64,000 nt of DNA from Kitasatospora sp. NA04385 (GTDB lineage Bacteria; Actinomycetota; Actinomycetes; Streptomycetales; Streptomycetaceae), in contig NZ_CP054919.1 of the NCBI RefSeq assembly GCF_013364235.1, forward strand, positions 7,737,603-7,801,602, read 5' to 3'. This document shows, piece after piece, positions 26,665 to 35,817 of the stretch. The position numbers were made by a program, and so were the translations under genes. A model generated the notes under the pieces. It saw only the letters and a program-made list of their open reading frames with translations, was not told the origin of the DNA and made no database searches. Each line of letters begins with the position of its first letter. The stretch's first letter is position 1.

Positions 26665-27861
26665 TCAGTGGATCGGCTCCAGGGAGCCGGAGGCCGCGAT
26701 CGGGGAGTCGGCCGACTTGCGGTGCCGCATCGCCGTCGCGAAGGGGATCAGTGCGGCCGCCAGCAGCGTGACCGCGATGAAGGAGACGGTCAACGAACTG
26801 GCCTGTGCGATACCGCCGACCACGGCCGGGGCGACCAGGCCGGAGGTGTAGGTGACGGTGGCGACACCGGCGATGGACTGGCTCGGGTTGCTGCCGGCCC
26901 GGCCCGCGGCGGCGAACGCGAGCGGGACGACCACGGCGATGCCGATGCCGATCAGGGCGAAGCCCGGGATGGCCACGTACGGGCTGCTCGCGAACACCAC
27001 CAGCAGACCGCCGGCGGTGGCGACCACGCCGCTCAGCCGGACGGCGCGCACCGGGCCGAGTCGGCGCACGACCGCGTCACCGGCCAGGCGGGCCGCGGCC
27101 ATGGTGGCGGCGAAGGCGGTGAAGCAGGCGGCGGCGATGGAGGAGGAGGCGCCGGTGATGTCACGGAGGTAGACACCGCTCCAGTCCATCGAGGCGCCTT
27201 CGGCGAACACCGCGCAGAACCCGACCAGGCCGATGACCAGGGCTTCCTTCGGCGGGAGGGCGAAACGCGGCGGCGCTTCCTCCCCCGTGGTCGGCCGGAC
27301 GTCCAGCACCCCGCGGGAGACCACCTGGGCGAGCACCGCCAGGATCGCGGCGGTCACCGCGTACTGGATTCGGGCGTCGATGTGCTGATGGGCGGCCAGG
27401 ACGCCGAAGGTGGAGGCGACCAGGCCGCCGACGCTCCACATGCCGTGCAGACCGGACATGATCGACCGGCCGAGCCGCTCCTCGACCTCGACGCCCTGCG
27501 CGTTCATCGCCACGTCGGACATGCCGGCCGTCGCGCCGTAGAGGAACAGCGACAGGCAGAACACCACCAGGTGCGGGGAGAGCGCGGGCAGCGCCAGCGA
27601 CAGGCACCACAGCGTCAGCAGACCCTGCAGCGCCGTCCGGGCACCCAGGCGGTGCACGATCCGGCCGGCCAGCGGCATCGCCACCGACGCCCCGATCGCG
27701 GGGAACACCAGGGCCAGGCCGAGCTGGCCGGGGCTCAGGTCGAGGTGGTCCTTGATCCACGGAATGCGGGTGACGAAGGTGCCGGTGACGGCACCGTGAA
27801 CGGCGAAGACCAGCGCCACGCTCACTCGTGCGCGCTGGACGTCCTTGAGAGTCTCGCCCAT
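26665..27861 (-). CDS. MFS transporter (YbjJ-like)
   Basis: 398 residues, 12 hydrophobic helices. It starts RARVSVALVFAVHGAVTGTFVTRIPWIKDHL and contains QLGLALVFPAIGASVAMPLAGRIVHRLGARTA and YGATAGMSDVAMNAQG, phrases typical of the YbjJ/ROK-linked MFS group. GGGGGAG stands 8 nt before the ATG. It diverges from a ROK regulator gene across 84 bp that contain a palindrome. The substrate is probably a sugar or related small molecule, inferred from the regulator. Confidence 0.9.
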   Translation of the reverse strand: MGETLKDVQRARVSVALVFAVHGAVTGTFVTRIPWIKDHLDLSPGQLGLALVFPAIGASVAMPLAGRIVHRLGARTALQGLLTLWCLSLALPALSPHLVVFCLSLFLYGATAGMSDVAMNAQGVEVEERLGRSIMSGLHGMWSVGGLVASTFGVLAAHQHIDARIQYAVTAAILAVLAQVVSRGVLDVRPTTGEEAPPRFALPPKEALVIGLVGFCAVFAEGASMDWSGVYLRDITGASSSIAAACFTAFAATMAAARLAGDAVVRRLGPVRAVRLSGVVATAGGLLVVFASSPYVAIPGFALIGIGIAVVVPLAFAAAGRAGSNPSQSIAGVATVTYTSGLVAPAVVGGIAQASSLTVSFIAVTLLAAALIPFATAMRHRKSADSPIAASGSLEPIH

Positions 27862-27898
27862 GCCGGGCTCCCCCTTGGGTCGGTCGGATGGCCATAAA

Positions 27899-27921
27899 CT
27901 ATCAGGGACCCTGCCTGATAG
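27899..27921. promoter_or_regulatory. ROK operator between divergent MFS and ROK genes
   Basis: CTATCAGG-GACCCTG-CCTGATAG: a perfect 8-bp inverted repeat with 7-bp spacer, flanked by AAA on both sides. It lies 38-60 bp upstream of the MFS start and 25-47 bp upstream of the ROK start. It can control both genes. Confidence 0.7.
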
Positions 27922-27945
27922 AAACCTCTGGAAGGATGCAGGCTC

Positions 27946-29187
27946 ATGACGACCGCTCGCACTGCCACGCCGAGCACCGCCCGGGCCATCAACGACCGGC
28001 TTGCCCTCGACCTGCTGCTCGAACGGGGCCCGCTCACCGCATCCGATCTGCGCACGCTGACCGGGCTCTCCCGGCCCACCGTCGCCGACCTCCTCGACCG
28101 GCTCCAGCGCAGCGGCCTGGTCGCCCACGCCGGCGAGAGCGCCGCGCTGCGCCGGGGCCCCAACGCCCGCCTGTACGGGCTGGTCGCCGACCGCGCCCAC
28201 CTCGCCGGGATCGACATCCGCTCCACCGGCGTCAGCATGGTGGTCGCCGACCTGACCGGCCGGACCCTCGGCACGGCCACCATCGCCGCCTCCGCCCCCG
28301 GAACCGGCGCCCCGGACGGCGGGACCGAATCCGGAGCGGCCGACGGGGACCTGCTGGTGGAGCGGACCGTCGAGACGCTGCTGGCCACCGCGGCCGAGGC
28401 CGGGGCGCGGGAACTGCACACCGTGGCCGTCGGCGCGCCGGGCCTGGTCGACCCCGCGACGGGCTCGCTCAACAACTCCGGCAAGCTGCCCGAATGGCAC
28501 ACCAAGCTGCTCGCCGCCCTGCGCTCCCGCCCCGGGACGGAGGTGATCCTGGAGAACGAGGTGAACCTGGCCGGGATCGCCGAGCACCGCATCGGCGCGG
28601 CCCGGGGCAGGCGGGACTTCGCCCTGATCTGGCTGGGGCACGGCGTCGGCGCCTCCGTGGTGCTGGACGGCCGCCTGCGCCGGGGGGCCTCCGGCGGCAC
28701 CGGCGAGATCGGCTTCCTGCCCGTCCCCGGAACGACGGGACTGCCGCATTCCACGAAGTGCGACGGCGGCTTCCACTCCACGGTGTCGAGCGCCGCGGTC
28801 TGCGAACTCGCCGCCCGCCACGGTCTCAAGGCCGGGCCCGGCCGCGACGCCGGGGACGGGAACGAGGCCGCGGAGGCCGCCGAGGACGTGGTGCGACAGG
28901 CCGTCGAGACCGGAGCCGACGGTTTCCTGGACGAACTGGCGCTGCGCATCGCCGTCGGAGCCTCCGCCATCTGTGTCGTGCTCGACCCGGGCTGCCTGGT
29001 GCTGGGCGGTGAGATCGGACAGGCCGGTGGCCCCGAGCTGGCCGGCCGGGTGGAGCGCCACCTCGCCCGGCTCTCCCCGCTCGCCACCGAGGTCCGGGCC
29101 GGTACCGCGGGCGGCGGCGCCGTCCTGGCCGGAGCGGTGCTGACCGCCGGGGACTCGGCGCGCCGGGAGCTGTTCGGGGGGGAGTGA
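27946..29187 (+). CDS. ROK family transcriptional regulator
   Basis: 413 residues. An N-terminal winged HTH (LERGPLTASDLRTLTGLSRPTVADLLDRLQRSGLV) is fused to a ROK sugar-kinase-like domain (AGIDIRSTGVSMVVADLTGR; HTVAVGAPGLVDPATG; LENEVNLAGIAEHR; LGHGVGASVVLDGRLRRG; GEIGF). The ROK zinc motif is degenerate: CDGGFHSTVSSAAVC replaces the CxCGxxGC arrangement, so zinc binding is doubtful. It probably senses a sugar and represses the divergent MFS gene. Confidence 0.92.
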   Translation: MTTARTATPSTARAINDRLALDLLLERGPLTASDLRTLTGLSRPTVADLLDRLQRSGLVAHAGESAALRRGPNARLYGLVADRAHLAGIDIRSTGVSMVVADLTGRTLGTATIAASAPGTGAPDGGTESGAADGDLLVERTVETLLATAAEAGARELHTVAVGAPGLVDPATGSLNNSGKLPEWHTKLLAALRSRPGTEVILENEVNLAGIAEHRIGAARGRRDFALIWLGHGVGASVVLDGRLRRGASGGTGEIGFLPVPGTTGLPHSTKCDGGFHSTVSSAAVCELAARHGLKAGPGRDAGDGNEAAEAAEDVVRQAVETGADGFLDELALRIAVGASAICVVLDPGCLVLGGEIGQAGGPELAGRVERHLARLSPLATEVRAGTAGGGAVLAGAVLTAGDSARRELFGGE

Positions 29188-29227
29188 CGCACCTGCCCCA
29201 CGGCGCCCCGGCCCACGGCGCCCTGGC

Positions 29228-29266
29228 CATCGGCACATCGGCACATCGGCACATCGGCGCATCGGG
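29228..29266 (+). repeat. 8-bp tandem repeat (CATCGGCA)
   Basis: Nearly five head-to-tail copies of CATCGGCA (last two degenerate) lie in the gap between the ROK and HTH-Mop genes. Confidence 0.9.
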
Positions 29267-29433
29267 CCGGTTCGGCCGGGGACGGGTACGCGGCAGGCGT
29301 GTGCTCTCCGGGTGGGTGGGCGACTGTCGGATCGCCGGGCCGGAGGGGGTGGGGCGTGCGTGGGGACGGGTGCCGGTACGGCAGGATGGCAGGGTCTGCC
29401 AATCCGTTCTTGAATCGCCCGGGAGCCGCATCG

Positions 29434-29847
29434 ATGGCCATGTCCGACCGGCCCGTCCACCCGTACCGCATCGGCGAGGCCGCCTCGATGCTCGGGGTGA
29501 GCGCCGACACCATGCGGCGATGGGTGGACGCGGGCCGGCTGCCGGCGATGCGTGACGAGCACGGCCACCGGATCATCGCCGGGGCGGAACTCGCTTCGTT
29601 CGCGCGGGAGTTGGCCCGGCCGGAGAACAGTGAGGTGGAAGGGCGCTCCTCGGCCCGGAACCGGTTCCCCGGGATCGTCACCGCCGTCGTCCTGGGGGAC
29701 GTCGCCGCGCAGGTGGAGATCCAGGCCGGTCCGTTCCGGGTGGTGTCCCTGATCAGCCGCGACTCCGCCGAGGAACTCGGCCTCGTCCCCGGAGCACCCG
29801 CCACCGCGGTGATCAAGTCGACCAACGTCGTGGTCGAGCGGCGCTGA
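29434..29847 (+). CDS. Molybdate-binding protein with MerR-type HTH and TOBE/Mop domain
   Basis: 137 residues. Residues 10-50 are an excisionase/MerR-like HTH (YRIGEAASMLGVSADTMRRW, then a short helix). Residues about 75-137 are a Mop/TOBE domain (RNRFPGIVTAVVLGDVAAQVE ... LVPGAPATAVIKSTNVVVER), which binds molybdate or tungstate. It is probably a molybdate-responsive regulator or store. No mod transport genes are adjacent. GGGAG precedes ATG 29434; ATG 29440 is also possible. Confidence 0.9.
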   Translation: MAMSDRPVHPYRIGEAASMLGVSADTMRRWVDAGRLPAMRDEHGHRIIAGAELASFARELARPENSEVEGRSSARNRFPGIVTAVVLGDVAAQVEIQAGPFRVVSLISRDSAEELGLVPGAPATAVIKSTNVVVERR

Positions 29848-29981
29848 GCGCCGACCGGTCGGCACCGGCAGCCGGGCACCGGGCGTGAACTGACGCCGCC
29901 TAGGATGCGGAGGTCTGCGGCCGACCGGTGGCGAGGCGGCCAGTGCTGTGAGTAGTCCGACCGTGCGAGAGGGAGACCCCG

Positions 29982-30683
29982 TTGAAGAGCCGTGTGCGTG
30001 CCGTTGCCCACCGTGGTGACCCGTACCTGCACCGCGAGAACACCCTGCCGGCGGTCAATGCCGCGCTCGCCGCCGGAGCCGACGCCGTCGAGGTCGACGT
30101 CCAGCTCACCCGGGACGGGGTGCCCGTGTTGCTGCACGACCACACCCTCGAACGGCTGTGGAACGACCAGCGCCGGATCAACCGGGTGACGCTCGAACAG
30201 TTGGAGGAAGTCGCCGCCTCCGGTATCCGGATCCCCACCCTTGCCGAAGCCCTGCAGGCCGTCGCCGCCACGGACGGCGCGCGACTGATGATCGACCTGG
30301 ACGAGGACGGGCCGGCCGCCGCCACCTGGCGGGCCGTCAGCGAACTCGGGATGGCGGACCGGGTCTCCTTCTGCGGACCGGTCGCGGCCATGCTCGCGGT
30401 GCGTGAACTGGCGCCCGAAGCCGAGATCTCCCTGACCTGGAAGCGCCTCCAACTGCCCAAGCAGCGGCTGCTCGACGAACTGCGCCCCAGCTACCTCAAC
30501 CCGCCCTTCGGGCTGGTCGACGAACAACTGGTGGCCTCCGCACACGACGCCGGAATGGGCCTGGCGACCTGGACCGTGGATCTGCGCCGCACCATGCGGC
30601 GGATGCTCGCCCTGGGGGTCGACTCGCTGACCTCCAACCGGATCGCACTGCTGCGCCGGACGATCGACCAGCACCAGGTCTGA
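29982..30683 (+). CDS. Glycerophosphodiester phosphodiesterase
   Basis: 233 residues from a TTG with GAGAGGGAG upstream. The GDPD catalytic set is visible: His10-Arg11 in AHRGD, Glu19-Asn20 in HRENT, Glu37/Asp39 in AVEVDVQLT and His52 in LLHDHTLER. It hydrolyses glycerophosphodiesters to glycerol-3-phosphate and an alcohol. No signal peptide, so it is cytoplasmic. Confidence 0.93.
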   Translation: MKSRVRAVAHRGDPYLHRENTLPAVNAALAAGADAVEVDVQLTRDGVPVLLHDHTLERLWNDQRRINRVTLEQLEEVAASGIRIPTLAEALQAVAATDGARLMIDLDEDGPAAATWRAVSELGMADRVSFCGPVAAMLAVRELAPEAEISLTWKRLQLPKQRLLDELRPSYLNPPFGLVDEQLVASAHDAGMGLATWTVDLRRTMRRMLALGVDSLTSNRIALLRRTIDQHQV

Positions 30684-30817
30684 CCCGCCGTGAGCGGTGC
30701 CGACTGCGGGCGGCACGGCAAGGGCGGCGCGCCACGCCGTCGACTCCTGCCCGCCGACATGACCGTTGTCTGTTGAAATAAGACGATCATGACGGCGCGT
30801 TGGCTGCGGAGGTGGCG

Positions 30818-32047
30818 GTGACGGCAGAGGGCTCCCCGGACCCGCAGGACCCGGACGGCCGACCGGCCCCGTCGACATCATCAAGTGGCAATTCCTCCTC
30901 GGGAAGTGGTGGGGCGTCAGGAGCGGTGCCCGTGATCGCGGCGGGCCGGGCGGACCCGGACGACCGGAGGCCGTCCCAGATGCTTCCCGCGACGATCCGG
31001 TCGGCTGCCGCCTGGTCCGCGGCGGTGATCCTCTTCATCACCGTGGCCGCGTTCGCCGTCTTCGTGGTGGTGGAGCTGCGGGCCGCGACGATTCCGATGG
31101 TGATTGCCCTGCTGGCCACGGCCCTGCTCTACCCGGTGATGCCCTGGCTGGTGCGCCGGGGCGTCAAACGGGGCGTGGCGGCCGGGCTGACCTGCGCGAT
31201 CCTGGTGCTCGCGGTCACCGGCGGGATCGCACTGCTGGTCAACTCCCTGGTGGACAGCGCGCCCCAGATCGCCTCCGGGCTCCAGCAGGCGGGTGACCGG
31301 ATCGCTTCCTGGCTGGGGCCGCTCGGCGACAAGATCCAGTACGCGCTGAAGGAGAGCTCGGGCTCCGGGAGCACCCTGGTGGACTCGCTCGCCAACGGAG
31401 TGCTGTCCGGACTCGGACTGGTCACCCAACTGCTGACCGGCGGAGTGCTCGCCCTCGCGTTGGTCTTCTTCTTCCTGCGGGACGGGCACCGCTTCGGCGA
31501 CGCGATGCGCGAACTCGTCCCGGGTCGGCACTCCGAGACGGTCATCGCGTGCGGTCAGCAGGCGTTCACCGCGATGGCCGGCTTCATGCGGGGCACCACG
31601 CTGATCGCGCTGATCGACGCCACGTTCATCTCCATCGGTCTGCTGGTCCTGGGCGTCCCGGGCGCGGCCGGGCTCGGTGCGTTGGTCTTCATGGGCGCCT
31701 ACATCCCTTTCGTCGGCGCCTTTCTCTCGGGAACGGTGGCCGTCCTGGTGGCCCTCGCGAACGGTGGGCTCGGCACCGCGCTGTGGGCCCTCGGAGTGGT
31801 GCTGGCGGTGCAGGCGATCGAGGGGAACATCCTGCAGCCGCTCATCCAGAGCCGGACCGTGGAACTCCACCCCGCCACCATCATGATCGCAGTGGTGGCA
31901 GGGTCCGGCATCGCCGGGATCATCGGCGCCCTGCTGGCTGTGCCGGTCAGTGCAGCCGGACTCGGTGTGGTCTCCGTCCTCCGGGGCGACGTGGAGGGCC
32001 CGGGCCTGTCGGGCAGCCGCCGGAAGCGGCAGCGGATCGAGTCGTGA
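30818..32047 (+). CDS. AI-2E family membrane transporter
   Basis: 409 residues. About 65 polar N-terminal residues precede the eight-helix AI-2E/PerM fold: LFITVAAFAVFVVVELRAATIPMVIALLATALLYPVMPWLV, FFFLRDGHRF, and the C-terminal GALVFMGAYIPFVGAFLSGTVAVLVALANGG and VLAVQAIEGNILQPLIQSRTVELHP. GTG 30818 is preferred for GGAGG just upstream; TTG 30800 is in frame. Members export small molecules or act in ion homeostasis; the substrate is unknown. Confidence 0.92.
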   Translation: MTAEGSPDPQDPDGRPAPSTSSSGNSSSGSGGASGAVPVIAAGRADPDDRRPSQMLPATIRSAAAWSAAVILFITVAAFAVFVVVELRAATIPMVIALLATALLYPVMPWLVRRGVKRGVAAGLTCAILVLAVTGGIALLVNSLVDSAPQIASGLQQAGDRIASWLGPLGDKIQYALKESSGSGSTLVDSLANGVLSGLGLVTQLLTGGVLALALVFFFLRDGHRFGDAMRELVPGRHSETVIACGQQAFTAMAGFMRGTTLIALIDATFISIGLLVLGVPGAAGLGALVFMGAYIPFVGAFLSGTVAVLVALANGGLGTALWALGVVLAVQAIEGNILQPLIQSRTVELHPATIMIAVVAGSGIAGIIGALLAVPVSAAGLGVVSVLRGDVEGPGLSGSRRKRQRIES

Positions 32048-32247
32048 GCACCTGCGGGCCCGGACCGTCGGGCCCGCCTGTCCGGGACCGCTCGGTGTCC
32101 TCCGTCCCTCCTTCCACTGCGGGCCGGGCGATCAGGGGAGAGGGCGCTTGGGATGTTCGTGGGGTGCTCGGTAGCCGGGGCGTTCGGGTGGTGGGGTGGT
32201 CAGGTGGTGGGGCGTTCAGATGGTGGAGGTGGCAGGTGTCGGTGTGG

Positions 32248-33273
32248 TCAGGGGGCTGGGAAGTACGCGGCCATCCAGCGGTCCAGTTCGGCGAACACTT
32301 CGGCGCGGACCGGGTCGGCGGACAGCACCAGGTCGTGCACCCCGCCCTGGATGCGGACGGTGGTGACGTGCCGACCGAGGCGCGGTGCGAGTGCGGCGAT
32401 GTCGTCGGCGCGCAGCACCGCGTCGGTATGCATCAGGGCCGGATCCCACCGGTTGGTGACGGTGGAGGCGGTCGAAGCCATCAGCAGGACCGGGCAGTCG
32501 ATCGTGAGCCCTCGGCGGACCTGGCGGTGGCCGCGCTGGATCGCCGCCAACCACCCGGCGAACAGCGGGAAGCCCTCGGCCGGCTTCAGTGCGAGGTCGA
32601 AGTCCCAGCTGCCGCGGTGGCTCCGGTGGAGGCTGTGGACGTAGTGCGGATTGAGCGGTGCCGGCAGCTTCCGGGTGGGAGCGGCCCGTCCGAGGGCGTC
32701 GAGCGCGGGGGCACCGAGGGCCCGTACCGCCGGAGCGGCGGGCATCGAGAGGAACGGGCTGTTGAGGAACAGGCCGTCGACCAACCCGTGGCCGGTCCGG
32801 CGGGCCGCCCACAGGGCCGCCACCAGCCCACCCGTCGAGTGCCCGTTCACCAGGAGCCGGGTGTGGCCGTCCAGCTCCCGGATGATTCGGACCGCTTCGT
32901 CCACCTCCTCGTCGTAGGCGAGGAGGTCCTGGACGAAGTTGGGGGAGTGGTGTGGGCGGAGCGACCTGCCGTACTTGCGGAGGTCCAATGCGTAGAAGGA
33001 GAAACCGGCCTCCGCGAAGTGGTCCGCCAGATGGGTCTGGAAGAAGTAGTCGTTGTAGCCGTGCAGGTACAGCACCGCCTGCCGGGACCCCTCGACCCGC
33101 CGCCGGACCAGGGTGGCGCTGACCTCGCCCTCCTCGTCCGGGAGCAGCGGGAGCTCCGCCGCCTCGTACGGGGCCCCCAGGATGTCTTCACGGAACTCCA
33201 CGCCAGCCACATCCGTTTCCCGCTCCACCGCGCCGCCCGGGACCACCCCGGGCGGTACCACCCCAGCGACCAT
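32248..33273 (-). CDS. Alpha/beta hydrolase (serine aminopeptidase S33/lysophospholipase-like)
   Basis: 341 residues. The nucleophile elbow GHSTGG (in LLVNGHSTGGLVAALW), the oxyanion segment LYLHGYNDYFFQTHLADHFAEAGF and YALDLRKYGRS are classic for Hydrolase_4. The acid is probably in DAVLRADD and the His in GGVHDLVLS. Likely a lipase or esterase; the substrate is unknown. The first 20 residues may be over-called; GTG starts near 33234 are in frame. Confidence 0.9.
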   Translation of the reverse strand: MVAGVVPPGVVPGGAVERETDVAGVEFREDILGAPYEAAELPLLPDEEGEVSATLVRRRVEGSRQAVLYLHGYNDYFFQTHLADHFAEAGFSFYALDLRKYGRSLRPHHSPNFVQDLLAYDEEVDEAVRIIRELDGHTRLLVNGHSTGGLVAALWAARRTGHGLVDGLFLNSPFLSMPAAPAVRALGAPALDALGRAAPTRKLPAPLNPHYVHSLHRSHRGSWDFDLALKPAEGFPLFAGWLAAIQRGHRQVRRGLTIDCPVLLMASTASTVTNRWDPALMHTDAVLRADDIAALAPRLGRHVTTVRIQGGVHDLVLSADPVRAEVFAELDRWMAAYFPAP

Positions 33274-33388
33274 ACCGGTCGGTAGCCGCTGTCGTTTGGG
33301 AAGACCTCCCTGATGGGGCCTAAGCTGCCCGCATGGCTGTTCCTCCGTTCACCGATCTCCGCTTCGCCACCTCTCGGAGGCCGGCCCG

Positions 33389-34234
33389 ATGAGCGGCATC
33401 GCTGCCGACGGGGCCGATCCGCGACCGGTGGAGCGCGAGGTCGCGTTGGGGACCGCCAAGTTGATGCCCGACATCGACCTCGACGGCGGTTGGTTGCTCA
33501 CCCTCGACGGGACACCGCAGTCCTACGTCGACCTCCAGGACCCGACGCACCTCGAGTTCGAGTACGTGCAGCGGATCGCGCACCTGCTGGACGTGGCCGC
33601 GGCTCCCGGGGAGCCGTTGGACGTGCTGCACCTGGGCGGTGGCGCGCTCACGCTGCCCCGCTACCTGGCGGCGACCCGCCCCGGTTCGCGACAGCAGGTG
33701 GTCGAACTGGACGGCCCGCTGACCGAGTTCATCGCCGAGCACTTGCCCTGGCCGTTCGGCATCGACGTGACGGTCGGTGACGCCAGAGCCGCGCTCGCCT
33801 CCGTGGCGCCGGCCGCTGTCGACGTGGTGGTCGCCGACGTGTTCCGGGGCTCGCGGACGCCGGCGCACCTCACCAGCGTGGAGTTCGTGCGGCTGGCCGC
33901 CGCCGCGCTCCGGCCCGGTGGCTGCTACGCGGCGAACCTGGCGGACGGCCCGCCGCTCGCGTTCGCCAAGGCCCAGGCCGCCACGGTCGCGGCCGTGTTC
34001 GCCCACGTCTGCCTGGTGGCCGAGCCCGCGGTGCTGCGGGGACGGCGCTACGGGAACGTGCTGTTGATCGGCTCCGACGCTCCCCTCCCCGCTGGCGAGT
34101 TGACCCGGTTGCTCGCCGCCGACCCGTTCCCCGCCAGGCTGACGGAGACGCCGGAGCAGGCGGCAGAGCCGGTCACGGACGCGACGGCCACGGACTCGCC
34201 GCCTCCTCCCAGCGGGGCGTTCTCGCTGGGCTGA
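33389..34234 (+). CDS. Spermidine synthase-like (methyltransferase-fold) protein
   Basis: 281 residues; GGAGG 8 nt before the ATG. The Rossmann domain has VLHLGGGALTLPRYLA where true aminopropyltransferases have GGGDG, and DVVVADVFRGSR as the second acidic segment, followed by a C-terminal Pro/Ala/Thr tail. The first Asp of the catalytic loop is thus missing, so polyamine synthesis is doubtful. It is annotated as fused-type spermidine synthase-like in many actinobacteria. No polyamine genes are adjacent. Confidence 0.82.
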   Translation: MSGIAADGADPRPVEREVALGTAKLMPDIDLDGGWLLTLDGTPQSYVDLQDPTHLEFEYVQRIAHLLDVAAAPGEPLDVLHLGGGALTLPRYLAATRPGSRQQVVELDGPLTEFIAEHLPWPFGIDVTVGDARAALASVAPAAVDVVVADVFRGSRTPAHLTSVEFVRLAAAALRPGGCYAANLADGPPLAFAKAQAATVAAVFAHVCLVAEPAVLRGRRYGNVLLIGSDAPLPAGELTRLLAADPFPARLTETPEQAAEPVTDATATDSPPPPSGAFSLG

Positions 34235-34414
34235 GCCGACTCGGCGGGGCGGTGGAGCGCTGTGCTGGAAGTCGTACCTGATGGGAGGTTCTCCTCTCGG
34301 TGACGGAACGTCGGACGTCAGGCGGCCCGGAGCGGCGGTGGGGCGACGGCGGGTGTGGAGCCGGGGCGGGCGCGGGTGCGGTCGGACGGTTCGGAAGAAG
34401 CGGTGCGTGGCCGG

Positions 34415-35422
34415 TCAGGTGGCGGAGAAGACCAGCCTGCGGGTGCGGTCGCGGTACCCGACCAGTTCGAGCGCGGCGACCACGGGGTGGTTGGAGAGGT
34501 TGGTTTCCGCGCGGATCACCCCGCCCCGGGTTTCGGCGGCCAGGACCCGGGTGGCCTCGGCGAGGATCTCCGCAGCGAAGCCGCGGCCCCGGAACTCGGG
34601 CAGTACCCCGAGGTAGCCCACCACCGGGACGACGGAGTTGTGCGAGGGTATGGCGAAGCCGACCACCTGCCCCGCCGTCGTCCGGGCTATCCGCCACCAG
34701 GAGCGCCGGCCGCGCGTTCCGTGCCGGTAGAACGCGATCTCGTCCCGGGCGTGTTCCTCTGCGCCGATGCGCAGCGCCTTCCGGGTGGACGTGGTGTCCA
34801 GGCTCTTCGACAGGCACCGGCGGAAAAGGTCCACGAAGATCTCGTCGTCGGGTTCCGGGGTGAAGGACAGCCGGTTGGACAGGGAGGGAACGGGACGGTC
34901 CGCCGCCCGTTCGAAGCGGAGCTGTTCGGCGGTGAGGCGCAGACCGGCCCCCTCGGCCGCTCTGCGGCGCCACGCGACGGAAGCGGCGGTCTCGGGGCGG
35001 TCGCGCCAACCCGACGGCAGCAGGAGGTGGTAGTCGGGTGCCGGGACCAGCCCGTCGACGGCGAACACCCGGTGGGCGGCGACGAGCAGCGCGGCGGCGA
35101 CCGCGCTGCGCGGATCCGTGGTCGGCCGGGGCGCCGAGGACGTGCGCCGGCGTAGGTCGGCGAAGGCCCACATCGGATCGGACCGGGCGAACAGGGCGTC
35201 CAAGTTGCTCGGGTGGGCGTCGGCGGGGCTGCCCCACCAGATGGCGACGGCCAGTGGGGCCCGGCCGGGGCAGGGCTCGGCCACCCAGATCCAGCGGTGG
35301 CGGTACTCGCCGTCGGCCAGGCGCGCGCGGACCGTGTCCGCCGAGACCGCGGTGGACGGATCGGGCCGTACCTGGGCCAGTACGGCGTTGAGTTCCTGCG
35401 GGACGATCGGACGGAAGATCAC
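34415..35422 (-). CDS. GNAT family N-acetyltransferase
   Basis: 335 residues from a GTG with GGAGG 4 nt upstream. The GNAT core is in the C-terminal 120 residues: VVGYLGVLPEFRGRGFAAEILAEATRV contains the acetyl-CoA loop (RGRG), followed by ETNLSNHPVVAALELVGY. The N-terminal 190 residues are probably a second, degenerate GNAT-like domain. A short ORF with an excellent ribosome-binding site lies 58 nt upstream and may be a leader peptide controlling this gene. The substrate is unknown. Confidence 0.88.
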   Translation of the reverse strand: MIFRPIVPQELNAVLAQVRPDPSTAVSADTVRARLADGEYRHRWIWVAEPCPGRAPLAVAIWWGSPADAHPSNLDALFARSDPMWAFADLRRRTSSAPRPTTDPRSAVAAALLVAAHRVFAVDGLVPAPDYHLLLPSGWRDRPETAASVAWRRRAAEGAGLRLTAEQLRFERAADRPVPSLSNRLSFTPEPDDEIFVDLFRRCLSKSLDTTSTRKALRIGAEEHARDEIAFYRHGTRGRRSWWRIARTTAGQVVGFAIPSHNSVVPVVGYLGVLPEFRGRGFAAEILAEATRVLAAETRGGVIRAETNLSNHPVVAALELVGYRDRTRRLVFSAT

Positions 35423-35480
35423 AGTGCCTCCGGAGAAGGAAGAAGGAGGCGCGGAACCCGATCGTGGCGATCCGTCGTAG

Positions 35481-35558
35481 TTACTGCGCGGGGACGGACC
35501 TGCCGGAAAGGACGACGACCGGGAGCGCCGTGGGGCGGCTGTGGATTATCGGAACCAT
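35481..35558 (-). CDS. Putative leader peptide upstream of the GNAT gene
   Basis: 25 residues, MVPIIHSRPTALPVVVLSGR then SVPAQ. The ATG at 35558 is preceded by GAGAGGAG with 7-nt spacing, one of the best ribosome-binding sites in the region. The TAA is unusual for this genome. The GNAT start follows 58 nt later. Such uORFs in Streptomyces often belong to antibiotic-responsive attenuators. I could not draw a convincing terminator/antiterminator pair by eye. Confidence 0.45.
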   Translation of the reverse strand: MVPIIHSRPTALPVVVLSGRSVPAQ

Positions 35559-35776
35559 CACGGAACTCCTCTCGGGACGGGGCGCTACCTGGCCTCGGAA
35601 CCTGGCGGGACAGCCCGACGGGACGACGGCGAGACCTGATGCGCTGTCAGTGGTGGCCAAGAGTAGGAGGGCCGGCGGATCGCCTGCAAATTATTATTCG
35701 AGGCCGGGATTCCATGGCCGTCCGGCACGGGTCGGCGGCGGGATGATTCACCGCTGCACCGACTGGTAAAGCAGAT

Positions 35777-35817
35777 GCCCGGGCGGCCGACGGTGGAATA
35801 ACGGCGGCCGCCCGGGC
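35777..35817. terminator. Inverted repeat, probable terminator
   Basis: Perfect 13-bp arms (35777-35789 and 35805-35817) around a 15-nt AT-containing loop. It lies about 150 bp past the copper-chaperone stop (minus strand), so it could end that transcript or shield the GNAT promoter. Confidence 0.55.

Noticed and set aside
29228..29266. Mini CRISPR or iteron array
   Set aside because: The unit is 8 bp with no spacers and only about five copies; simple tandem repeat.
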